From the NCBI GenBank assembly GCA_029168955.1, contig JAPDOI010000185.1, forward strand, positions 1,284,715-1,348,714: a stretch of DNA of 64,000 bases, read 5' to 3'. This document shows, piece by piece, positions 47,801 to 59,555 of this stretch (within the stretch, counting starts at the first letter, position 1; the number at the start of each line of letters is the position of its first letter). Below the pieces are notes generated by a model, which worked only from the letters and a program-made list of their open reading frames with translations, searched no databases and was not told the origin of the DNA. The position numbers and the translations under genes were made by a program. The DNA comes from Aplectana chamaeleonis. Lineage: Eukaryota > Nematoda > Chromadorea > Rhabditida > Cosmocercidae.

Positions 47801-50800
47801 TTTCGAATAATTCGTTTATTCGAATATTCGGAAAAGTCAATTTCTTGAGTAATTCGTTTATTCGAACAGTCGGAGAAGTCAATTTTTCGAATAATTCGTT
47901 TATTCGATTATTCGGAAAAGTCAATTTTTCGAATAATTCGTTTATTCGAATATTCGGAGAAGTCAATTTCTTGAATAATTCGTTTTTTCGAATAGTCGGA
48001 GAAGTCAATTTTTCGAATAATTCGTTTATTCGATTATTCGGAAAAGTCAATTTTTCGAATAATTCGTTTATTCGAATATTCGGAGAAGTCAACTTCTCGA
48101 ATAATTCGTTTATTCGAATATTCGGAAAAGTCAATTTCTTGAGTAATTCGTTTATTCGAACAGTCGGAGAAGTCAATTTTTCGAATAATTCGTTTATTCG
48201 ATTATTCGGAAAAGTCAATTCTCGAATAATTTGTTTATTCGAATATTCGGAGAAGTCAATTTCTTGAATAATTCGTTTTTTCGAATAGTCGGAGAAGTCA
48301 ATTTTTCGAATAATTCGTTTATTCCATTATTCCGAAAAGACAATTTCTCGAATAATTCGTTTATTCGAATATTCGGAGAAGTCAATTTCTCGAATAATTC
48401 GTTTATTCGAATATTCGGAAAAGTCAATTTTCTTGAATAATTCGTTTATTCGAACAGTCGGAGAAGTCAATTTTTCGAATAATTCGTTTATTCGATTATT
48501 CGGAAAAGTCAATTTTTCGAATAATTCGTTTATTCGAATATTCGGAGAAGTCAATTTCTCGAATAATTCGTTTATTCGAATATTCGGAAAAGTCAATTTC
48601 TTGAATAATTCGTTTATTCGAATAGTCGGAAAAGTCAATTTCTCGAATAATTCGTTTATTCGAATATTCGGAAAAGTCAATTTCTCGAATTATTCGTTTA
48701 TTCGAATATTCGGAGAAGTCAATTTTTCGAATAACTCGTTTATTCGAATATTCGGAGAAGTAAATTTTTCGAGTAATTCGTTTATTGAATGTTCGGATAA
48801 GTCAATTTGTCGAATAATTCGTTTATTCGAATATTCGGAGAAGTCAATTTTTCGAATAATTCGTTTATTCGATTATTCGGAAAAGTCAATTCTCGAATAA
48901 TTTGTTTATTGGAATATTCGGAAAAGACAATTTCTCGAATTATTCGTTTATTCGAATATTCGGAGAAGTCAATTTTTCGAATAATTCGTTTATTCGAATA
49001 TTCGGAGAAGTCAATTTCTTGAATAATTCGTTTTTTCGAATAGTCGGAGAAGTCAATTTTTCGAATAATTCGTTTATTCGATTATTCGGAAAAGACAATT
49101 TCTCGAATTACTCGTTTATTCGAATATTCGGAAAAGTCAATTTTTCGAATAATTCGTTTATTCGAATATTCGGAGAAGTCAATTTCTTGAATAATTCGTT
49201 TTTTCGAATAGTCGGAGAAGTCAATTTTTCGAATAATTCGTTTATTCGATTATTCGGAAAAGTCAATTTTTCGAATAATTCGTTTATTCGAATATTCGGA
49301 GAAGTCAATTTCTCGAATAATTCGTTTATTCGAATATTCGGAAAAGTCAATTTCTTGAGTAATTCGTTTATTCGAACAGTCGGAGAAGTCAATTTTTCGA
49401 ATAATTCGTTTATTCGATTATTCGGAAAAGTCAATTTTTCGAATAATTCGTTTATTCGAATATTCGGAAAAGTCAATTTCTTGAGTAATTCGTTTATTCG
49501 AACAGTCGGAGAAGTCAATTTTTCGAATAATTCGTTTATTCGATTATTCGGAAAAGTCAATTTTTCGAATAATTCGTTTATTCGAATATTCGGAGAAGTC
49601 AATTTCTCGAATAATTCGTTTATTCGAATATTCGGAAAAGTCAATTTCTTGAGTAATTCGTTTATTCGAACAGTCGGAGAAGTCAATTTTTCGAATAATT
49701 CGTTTATTCGATTATTCGGAAAAGTCAATTTCTCGAATAATTCGTTTATTCGAATATTCGGAGAAGTCAATTTCTCGAATAATTCGTTTATTCGAATATT
49801 CGTAAAAGTCAATTTCCCGAATAATTCGTTTATTCGAATATTCGGAGAAGTAAATTTTTCGAGTAATTCGTTTATTGAATGTTCGGATAAGTCAATTTGT
49901 CGAATAATTCGTTTATTCGAATATTCGGAGAAGTCAATTTTTCGAATAATTCGTTTATTCGATTATTCGGAAAAGTCAATTCTCGAATAATTTGTTTATT
50001 GGAATATTCGGAAAAGACAATTTCTCGAATTATTCGTTTATTCGAATATTCGGAGAAGTCAATTTTTCGAATAATTCGTTTATTCGAATATTCGGAGAAG
50101 TCAATTTCTTGAATAATTCGTTTTTTCGAATAGTCGGAGAAGTCAATTTTTCGAATAATTCGTTTATTCGATTATTCGGAAAAGACAATTTCTCGAATTA
50201 TTCGTTTATTCGAATATTCGGAAAAGTCAATTTTTCGAATAATTCGTTTATTCGAATATTCGGAGAAGTCAATTTCTTGAATAATTCGTTTATTCGAATA
50301 GTCGGAGAAGTCAATTTTTCGAATAATTCGTTTATTCGATTATTCGGAAAAGTCAATTCTCGAATAATTTGTTTATTGGAATATTCGGAAAAGTCAATTT
50401 TTCGAATAATTCGTTTATTCGAATATTCGGAGAAGTCAATTTCTTGAATAATTCGTTTATTCGAATAGTCGGAAAAGTCAATTTTTCGAATAATTCGTTT
50501 ATTCGAATATTCGGAGAAGTCAATTTCTCGAATAATTCGTTTATTCGAATAGTCGGAGAAGTCAATTTTTCGAATAATTCGTTTATTCGATTATTCGGAA
50601 AGACAATTTCTCGAATAATTCGTTTATTCGATTATTCGGAAAAGTCAATTATTCGAATAATTCGTTTATTCGAACAGTCGGAAAAGTCAATTTTTCGAAT
50701 AATTCGTTTATTCGAATATTCGGAGAAGTCAATTTCTTGAATAATTCGTTTTTTCGAATAGTCGGAGAAGTCAATTTTTCGAATAATTCGTTTATTCGAT

Positions 50801-53800
50801 TATTCGGAAAAGACAATTTCTCGAATTATTCGTTTATTCGAATATTCGGAAAAGTCAATTTTTCGAATAATTCGTTTATTCGAATATTCGGAGAAGTCAA
50901 TTTCTTGAATAATTCGTTTATTCGAATAGTCGGAAAAGTCAATTTCTCGAATTATTCGTTTATTCGAATATTCGGAAAAGTCAATTTTTCGAATTATTCG
51001 TTTATTCGAATATTCGGAGAAGTCAATTTTTCGAATAATTCGTTTATTCGATTATTCGGAAAAGTCAATTCTCGAATAATTTGTTTATTGGAATATTCGG
51101 AAAAGACAATTTCTCGAATTATTCGTTTTTTCGAATAGTCGGAGAAGTCAATTTTTCGAATAATTCGTTTATTCGATTATTCGGAAAAGTCAATTTCTTG
51201 AATAATTCGTTTATTCGAATAGTCGGAAAAGTCAATTTTTCGAATAATTCGTTTATTCGAATATTCGGAGAAGTCAATTTCTCGAATAATTCGTTTATTC
51301 GAATATTCGGAAAAGTCAATTTTTCGAATAACTCGTTTATTCGAATATTCGGAGAAGTAAATTTTTCGAGTAATTCGTTTATTCGATTATTCGGAAAAGT
51401 CAATTCTCGAATAATTTGTTTATTGGAATATTCGGAAAAGTCAATTTCCCGAATAATTCGTTTATTCGAATATTCGGAGAAGTCAATTTTTCGAATAACT
51501 CGTTTATTCAAATATTCGGAGAAGTAAATTTTTCGAGTAATTCGTTTATTCGATTATTCGGAAAAGTCAATTTCTCGAATAATTTGTTTATTGGAATATT
51601 CGGAAAATACAATTTCACGAATTATTCGTTTATTCGAATATTCGGAAAAGTCAATTTTTCGAATAATTCGTTTATTCGATTATTCGGAAAAGTCAATTTC
51701 TCGAATTATTCGTTTATTCGAATATTCGGAGAAGTCAATTTTTCGAATAATTCGTTTATTCGATTATTCGGAAAAGTCAATTCTCGAATAATTTGTTTAT
51801 TGGAATATTCGGAAAAGACAATTTCTCGAATTATTCGTTTTTTCGAATAGTCGGAAAAGTCAATTTTTTCGAATAATTCGTTTATTCGAATATTCGGAGA
51901 AGTCAATTTCTCGAATAATTCGTTTATTCGAATATTCGGAAAAGTCAATTTTTCGAATAATTCGTTTATTCGAATATTCGGAGAAGTCAATTTCTCGAAT
52001 AATTCGTTTATTGGATTATTCGGAAAAGACAATTTCTCGAATTACTCGTTTATTCGAATGTTCGGAAAAGTCGATTTTACGAATAATTCGTTTATTCGAA
52101 TATTCGGAGAAGTCAATTTCTTGAATAATTCGTTTTTTCGAATAGTCGGAGAAGTCAATTTTTCGAATAGTTCGTTTATTCGACTATTCGGAAAAGCCAA
52201 TATTTTGAATACTTCATTAATTCGACTAATCGGAGAAGTCAATTTTTCAAAAAATTTGTTTATTCGACTATTCGAAAAAGTCAATCTTTTGAGTAATTCG
52301 TTTATTCGAATATTCGGAGAGTCAATTTTTCAAATAATTCGTTTATTCGATTATTCGAAAAGTCAATTTTTCGAATAATTCGTTTATTCTGAATATTCGG
52401 AGAAGTCAATTTCTCGAATAATTCCGTTAATTCGAATATTCCGGAGAAGTCAATTTTTCGAATAATTCGTTTATTCTGAACAGTCGGAAAAGTCAATTTT
52501 CGAATAATTCGTTTATTCGATTATTCGGAAAAGTCAATTTTTCGAATAATTCGTTTATTCTGAATATTCGGAGAAGTCAATTTCTCGAATAATTCGTTTA
52601 TTCTGAATATTCGGAAAAGTCAATTTCCCGAATAATTTGTTTATTCGAATATTCGAGAAGTAAATTTTTCGAGTAATTCGTTTATTGAATGTTCGGATAA
52701 GTCAATTTGTCGAATAATTCGTTTATTCGAATAGTCGGAAAAGTCAATTTTTCGAATAATTCGTTTATTCGAATGTTCGGAGAAGTCAATTTCTCGAATA
52801 ATTCGTTTATTCGAATATACGGAAAAGTCAATTTCCCGAATAATTCGTTTATTCGAATATTCGGAGAAGTCAATTTTTCGAATAACTCGTTTATTCGAAT
52901 ATTCGGAGAAGTAAATTTTTTGGGTAATTCGTTTATTCGATTATTCGGAAAAGTCAATTCTCGAATAATTTGTTTATTGGAATATTCGGAAAAGACAATT
53001 TCTCGAATTATTCGTTTATCCGAATATTCGGAGAAGTCAATTTTTCGAATAATTCGTTTATTCGATTATTCGGAAAAGACAATTTTCCGAATTATTCGTT
53101 TATTCGAATATTCGGAAAAGTCAATTTTTCGAATAATTCGTTTATTCGAATATTCGGAGAAGTCAATTTTTCGAATAATTCGTTTATTCGATTATTCGGA
53201 AAAGTCAATTCTCGAATAATTTATTTATTGGAATATTCGGAAAAGACAATTTCTCGAATTATTCGTTTATTCGAATATTCGGAGAAGTCAATTTTTCGAA
53301 TAATTCGTTTATTTGATTATTCGGAAAAGACAATTTCTCGAATTATTCGTTTATTCGAATATTCGGAAAAGTCAATTTTTCGAATTATTCGTTTATTCGA
53401 ATATTCGGAGAAGTCAATTTCTTGAATAATTCGTTTTTTCGAATAGTCGGAGAAGTCAATTTTTCGAATAATTCGTTTATTCGATTATTCGGAAAAGTCA
53501 ATTATTCGAATAATTCGTTTATTCGAATATTCGGAGAAGTCAATTTCTCGAATAATTCGTTTATTCGAATATTCGGAAAAGTCAATTTCTTGAATAATTC
53601 GTTTATTCGAATAGTCGGAAAAGTCAATTTTTCGAATAATTCGTTTATTCGAATATTCGGAGAAGTCAATTTCTCGAATAATTCGTTTATTCGAATATTC
53701 GGAAAAGTCAATTTCCCGAATAATTTGTTTATTCGAATATTCGGAGAAGTAAATTTTTCGAGTAATTCGTTTATTGAATGTTCGGATAAGTCAATTTGTC

Positions 53801-56640
53801 GAATAATTCGTTTATTCGAATATTCGGAGAAGTCAATTTTTCGAATAATTCGTTTATTCGATTATTCGGAAAAGTCAATTCTCGAATAATTTGTTTATTG
53901 GAATATTCGGAAAAGACAATTTCTCGAATTATTCGTTTATTCGAATATTCGGAGAAGTCAATTTTTCGAATAATTCGTTTATTCGATTATTCAGGAAAGT
54001 CAATTTTTCGAATTATTCGTTTATTCGAATATTCGGAGAAGTCAATTTTTCGAATAATTCGTTTATTTGAATATTCGGAGAAGTCAATTTCTTGAATAAT
54101 TCGTTTATTCGAATAGTCGGAGAAGTCAATTTTTCGAATAATTCGTTTATTCGATTATTCGGAAAAGTCAATTTCCCGAATAATTCGTTTATTCGAATAT
54201 TCGGAGAAGTCAATTTTTCGAATAATTCGTTTATTCGAATATTCGGAGAAGTCAATTTCTCGAATAATTCGTTTATTCGAATATTCGGAAAAGTCAATTT
54301 TTCGAATATTTCGTTTATTCGAATATTCGGAAAAGTCAATTTCCCGAATAATTCGTTTATTCGAACATTCGGAGAAGTCAATTTCTCGAATAATTCGTTC
54401 ATTCGAATATTCGGAAAAGTCAATTTCCCGAATAATTCGTTTATTCGAATATTCGGAGAAGTAAATTTTTCGAGTAATTCTTTTATTGAATGTTCGGATA
54501 AGTCAATTTGTCGAATAATTCGTTTATTCGAATATTCGGAGAAGTCAATTTTTCGAATAATTCGTTTATTCGATTATTCGGAAAAGACAATTTCTCGAAT
54601 TATTCGTTTATTCGAATATTCGGAGAAGTCAATTTTTCGAATAATTCGTTTATTGGAATATTCGGAAAAGACAATTTTTCGAATAATTCGTTTATTCGAT
54701 TATTCGGAAAAGACAATTATTCGAATAATTCGTTTATTCGAACAGTCGGAAAAGTCAATTTTTTGAATAATTCGTTTATTCGAATATTCGGAGAAGTCAA
54801 TTTCTTGAATAATTCGTTTTTTCGAATAGTCGGAGAAGTCAATTTTTCGAATAATTCGTTTATTCAAATATTCGGAGAAGTAAATTTTTCGAATAATTCG
54901 TTTATTCGATTATTCGGAAAAGTCAATTCTCGAATAATTTGTTTATTCGAATATTCGGAGAAGTCAATTTCTTGAATAATTCGTTTTTTCGAATAGTCGG
55001 AGAAGTCAATTTTTCGAATAATTCGTTTATTCGATTATTCGGAAAAGTCAATTATTCGAATAATTCGTTTATTCGAACAGTCGGAAAAGTCAATTTTTCG
55101 AATAATTCGTTTATTCGAATATTCGGAGAAGTCAATTTCTCGAATAATCCGTTTATTCGAATATTCGGAAAACTCAATTTCTTGAGTAATTCGTTTATTC
55201 GAACAGTCGTAGAAGTCAATTTTTCGAATAATTCGTTTATTCGATTATTCGGAAAAGTCAATTTTTCGAATAATTCGTTTATTCGAATATTCGGAGAAGT
55301 CAATTTCTCGAATAATTCGTTTATTCGAATATTCGGAAAAGTCAATTTCCCGAATAATTCGTTTATTCGAATATTCGGAGAAGTAAATTTTTCGAGTAAT
55401 TCGTTTATTGAATGTTCGGATAAGTCAATTTGTCGAATAATTCGTTTATTCGAATATTCGGAGAAGTCAATTTTTCGAATAATTCGTTTATTCGATTATT
55501 CGGAAAAGTCAATTCTCGAATAATTTGTTTATTGGAATATTCGGAAAAGACAATTTCTCGAATTATTCGTTTATTCGAATATTCGGAGAAGTCAATTTTT
55601 CGAATAATTCGTTTATTCGATTATTCGGAAAAGACAATTTCTCGAATTATTCGTTTATTCGAATATTCGGAAAAGTCAATTTTTCGAATAATTCGTTTAT
55701 TCGAATATTCGGAGAAGTCAATTTCTTGAATAATTCGTTTATTCGAATAGTCGGAAAAGTCAATTTTTCGAATAATTCGTTTATTCGAATATTCGGAGAA
55801 GTCAATTTCTCGAATAATTCGTTTATTCGAATATACGGAAAAGTCAATTTCCCGAATAATTCGTCTATTCGAATATTCGGAGAAGTCAATTTTTCGAATA
55901 ACTCGTTTATTCGAATATTCGGAGAAGTAAATTTTTTGGGTAAATCGTTTATTCGATTATTCGGAAAAGTCAATTTTTCGAATAATTCGTTTATTCGAAT
56001 ATTCGGAGAAGTCAATTTCTCGAATAATTCGTTTATTCGAATATACGGAAAAGTCAATTTCCCGAATAATTCGTTTATTCGAATATTCGGAGAAGTCAAT
56101 TTTTCGAATAACTCGTTTATTCGAATATTCGGAGAAGTAAATTTTTTGGGTAATTCGTTTATTCGATTATTCGGAAAAGACAATTTCTCGAATTATTCGT
56201 TTATTCGAATATTCGGAAAAGTCAATTTTTCGAATAATTCGTTTATTCGAATATTCGGAGAAGTCAATTTCTTGAATAATTCGTTTATTCGAATAGTCGG
56301 AAAAGCCAATTTTTCGAATAATTCGTTTATTCGAATATTCGGAGAAGTCAATTTCTCGAATAATTCGTTTATTCGAATATACGGAAAAGTCAATTTTTCG
56401 AATAACTCGTTTATTCGAATATTCGGAAAAGTCAATTTTTCGAATAATTCGTTTATTCGAATATTCGGAGAAGTCAATTTCTTGAATAATTCGTTTATTC
56501 GAATAGTCGGAAAAGTCAATTTTTCGAATAATTCGTTTATTCGAATATTCGGAGAAGTCAATTTTTTCGAATGATTCGTTTATTCAAATATTCGGAAAAG
56601 TCAATTCTTCGAATTATTCGTTTATTCGAATATTCGGTCG
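44892..56640 (+). repeat. 42-bp satellite block 3 (~11.7 kb) with higher-order repeats
   Basis: Same 42-bp satellite as blocks 1 and 2. A landmark monomer, AATAATTTGTTTATTGGAAT, recurs at about 46218, 46889, 47518, 48902, 49992, 51081, 52970 and 55525, marking repeated blocks of 26 or fewer monomers. The stretch from 48902 is repeated 1090 bp later with the same monomer order. Indel noise is lower here than in block 2. Open frames of 150-360 codons are artefacts of the period. Confidence 0.95.
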
Positions 56641-56649
56641 AATAAACGA

Positions 56650-57160
56650 ATAATTCCAGGAAAATAGTAAGCAGAGTCTCCGGCACATGTCCATTCTTGC
56701 GGTCCAGAGGTGAAACGTCTCCAACCAAACTGGGTGCTGTCTTAGCGGTGGGGAGTCACTATGGCTGGATGTACTTGGCCCCGCCCATTTTACCGTGCCG
56801 CACTAAATTTGAGCATCATCCGGGGTTTCCCTTCCCTGCCAAAATCAGAATTGCAGCACGGAAAAATGGCCGTGGCCAGGTGCGATACAACAGTGCCCCC
56901 CCCCCGCTTAGATAGCACCTCAAACTGATAAGAAATTCGGATATTGTTGGTAGGTATTTTAGAAAATTCAGAGACTTTGATCGTATCGTTTACAACTGCT
57001 CATAGGCAGTGGTAAATGTTGGTTTGAATACTCTTATGATATAATGTGAAATGTTTTTTTTTTCTGTGGAAGTACATTGGCATAGCTCTGATATTTCAAG
57101 AAAGTTGCTAAGGCCGCGAACGGGGGTTTGATTATGCGTACTCGGTCCGTACTTTTTATT
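56650..57160 (-). other. Unique core of element E1
   Basis: Reverse complement of the core of element X (about 4740-5500 and 9040-9110). Landmarks are GGACATGTGCCGGAGA (as complement), CTCTGGACCGCAA and CGCGAACGGGGGTT. E1 lacks the 278-bp TA MITE found in X. A C-run at about 56897 lies in it. No conserved open frame. Confidence 0.8.
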
Positions 57161-57164
57161 CGAA

Positions 57165-57672
57165 TACTCGTGATTTTAGCCGGATATTCGAATTATTCGT
57201 ATTCGAATAATTGGATTATTCGAATTAATTGTTTATTCGATTATTCGGAGAAGTCAATTTTTCGAATAATTCGTTTATTTGAATATTCGGAGAAGCCGAT
57301 TATTCGACTTATTTGTTTATACGAATATTCGAAGAAGTCGATTATTCGAATTATTTGTTTATTCGATTATTCGGAGAAGTAAATTTTTTCGAATAATTCG
57401 TGTATTCGAACATTCGGAAGAGTCACTTTTTTGAATTATTCGTTTATTCGATGATTCGGAAACGTCAATTTTTCCAATAATGTCAATTTTTCGAATAATT
57501 CGTTCATTCGAATGCTCGGAGAAGTCGATTTTTCGAATAATTCGTTTATTCGACAATTCGGAGAAGTCGATTTGTCGAATAATTCGTTTATTCGAATATT
57601 CGTAGAAGTCAATTTTTTGAATGATTCGTTTATCCGAATACTCGAAAACTTTTATTCGTTTGATATACTCTA
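57165..57672 (+). repeat. Right ATTCG arm of element E1
   Basis: About twelve diverged 42-bp units ending at the E1 terminus, the counterpart of 4466-4735 in X. More diverged than the big arm, so it has not been homogenised with it. Confidence 0.82.
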
Positions 57673-57680
57673 CTAGGCAC

Positions 57681-57920
57681 GTTATTTGGGGCGCTGAATG
57701 CGATTATGGAGTCTGCTCTCAGGTTTTCAGTAAACTAAGTCAGGAAAAGACCGAAAAAAACGGCTGAATGTCCGCGATCGCGGATTTCAAAAATGGAAGT
57801 GATTTGTGCCCAAATTTCGTATAGGCACGTTATTGGGAGCGATGAACACGAGTATGAAGTTCGTTCTCATGTTTACGGTAGACTACGGGAGATAACGACC
57901 GGAGGATCATGAAGGTCCTT
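57681..57920 (+). repeat. ~150-bp tandem repeat, units 1 (remainder) and 2
   Basis: Continuation of the array interrupted by E1. TAGGCACGTTATTTGGGGCG at 57675 and TAGGCACGTTATTGGGAGCG at 57822 are equivalent positions in successive units. Confidence 0.7.
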
Positions 57921-58289
57921 TTGCTTCTTTTTTTCAACCTTTGCTAAAATGAAATAAAGTTTGTAACAGTTTTGCTTCGCTACGAAAGGTTTATGATTAG
58001 GCATTAAAAAAGTTGTGAGAATCCCGTTAAAAGAAGTAAAATGCTTTATGTGTACGATTTGGCATGCAACTTGGAGGAAACGCTAAAAATTCAGTGAAAT
58101 GATGGACCATTAACTTGGCTGTTTAACAGATAGCAAAGATTCAGTGTGGCATTGAAAAAACTAATCACGCCCGTCTTTTCTAGAATCAGGCGAATGGTCA
58201 AAGCTTAAGTTTGCCGAGCTAAGAACCAATTTTCGTCTCACACCCAAATATTCAGGAACAGCGATTCTAAGAAGAATTATTCGAAGGCT
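57921..58289. other. Unassigned non-coding DNA
   Basis: I see no gene or clear repeat in this stretch. Confidence 0.4.
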
Positions 58290-58474
58290 GTGGCCTACCT
58301 TCTTTTCCTCTTTGAACCCTTTTCTGGATTCAGTGTAGAAGGACCTATAAGAAAAATTTGCGCAAAACCCTTATTCTGGGCCAAATTTTGAACCTTGACT
58401 TTTCTGTCTTTTGATGTTGGACGAGCCCACTCCACATCATCTGCATCGATGACCTCTAACACCACAAACATCAG

Positions 58475-59362
58475 GGGTGGTAGTAATCTAGCCAAACCTC
58501 GATGTTAAGCAAGGCCATTAACCTCGAAGTTAACATCGAGGTTTGCTATGGAACCTAACTGTAGATTCTGAAACTCCTATTTTGTATCTTGGCTGCTTGA
58601 ATACCACTGGTGTTCTATAAACCGCTTCTCCATATGTTGCTGGAGACGCAGTTTGGAAGTTGGAATTTCCTTGGTTGGTCCCACATTCCATCTTCAAACA
58701 GAAACTACGTGATGTTATTACGAGGACGTTAACATCCATGTATTCGCCATGCCTAAGCTACCATTGCAAACACGGATGTTCACATATAAACTAGCAGATC
58801 ACGGTCAGGTTTTAGTGATATAGTGCATTGTCTTTTAGGAGTGCACCGGAATCGACGATTGCGAGTTAGGGACAGGAATGTCCTCCCGGAGGACTTTTTT
58901 CTCTAACTTGTGCATATCATAGCAGTCTTGCCAGTTGTTTTCGTAAAAGAGAGAATACTGGCGCTTTGATTATGCAGTGAAGGAGGAAAATGGTGTTGGT
59001 CGGTCCCGGAGTTTCTGTGTGTTTGTTGTGATACTCACCAGCTTGACCGACCAACACCATGCTCCATTCATTGGTTAAATGATTTATGCGTTAGCGATTC
59101 AGCCGAAGCTTCTGATAAGTTTTGATGTAAATTTGATAAGTTCATATTTGTTTATAAGCACGAATAAAGAAGGTTAGTAAACAGAAGCATATGAACGCTC
59201 GAGGTGAGCTGTGTGGTAAGGGATGAGAGCAGGGAAGATTGGGGGGAATCATCTCCGAGTTAAATGAAGGGTTGTATGCCGGTTTAGCACATGATTTCAA
59301 CCTGATAACTGCTAGCTGATCACGGTTCTTAACTGCGAGTTTTGGTCAGTTTACTACCACCC
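58475..59362. mobile_element. 888-bp non-autonomous DNA transposon with 3-bp TSD
   Basis: It starts GGGTGGTAGTAA and ends TTACTACCACCC. The inverted similarity extends imperfectly for about 35 bases (through GATGTTAAG / CAGTTAAG). It is flanked by CAG at 58472-58474 and 59363-59365, and the paralogous empty site AACATCAGCTGG exists at about 2199-2208. A 3-bp duplication fits PIF/Harbinger-like or CACTA-like elements; I cannot decide between them. It contains two separate hairpins with perfect 16-bp arms (58493-58508 with 58530-58545; 58990-59005 with 59045-59060). No transposase frame is visible. Confidence 0.85.
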
Positions 59363-59555
59363 CAGCTGGTTTGAAATTGGAATTCAATCAACGAACAATA
59401 GCCTTCGAAGTGACCAGCTCAAATATTTCTGTCCTCATCTAGTCGTCACAATGAATGAAGTGCTTGCTTTCATAGTTCAACTCTTTTTATTAGTTAACTT
59501 TGCATTCATTTCTGGCCATGAACGTCAATGGTTTTTTTACGGCTCAGCTTGAGGC

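Larger units (their letters stand above)
10016..57672. mobile_element. Element E1: ~47.7-kb hAT-like element with giant satellite arm
   Basis: The left end TAGAGTATGTCAACGAAT matches the right end of element X. The right end (complement of TAGAGTATATCAAACG) matches the left end of X. Both sides carry the perfect 8-bp duplication CTAGGCAC (10008-10015 and 57673-57680). A related uninterrupted sequence, CCCAAATTTCGTATAGGCACGTTATT, lies at about 57808. E1 is the same kind of element as X, in opposite orientation. One arm has expanded into about 33 kb of 42-bp satellite (about 790 monomers), and a BEL/Pao element and element Z have inserted in it. The unique core is at 56650-57160. No transposase is present. 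Assembly collapse or expansion of the satellite could make the true length different. Confidence 0.82.

Noticed and set aside
10016..57672. Centromere of the chromosome
   Set aside because: A 42-bp satellite with higher-order repeats could suggest it, but the region is bounded by transposon ends with a target duplication. Nothing in the sequence shows centromere function, and many nematodes are holocentric.
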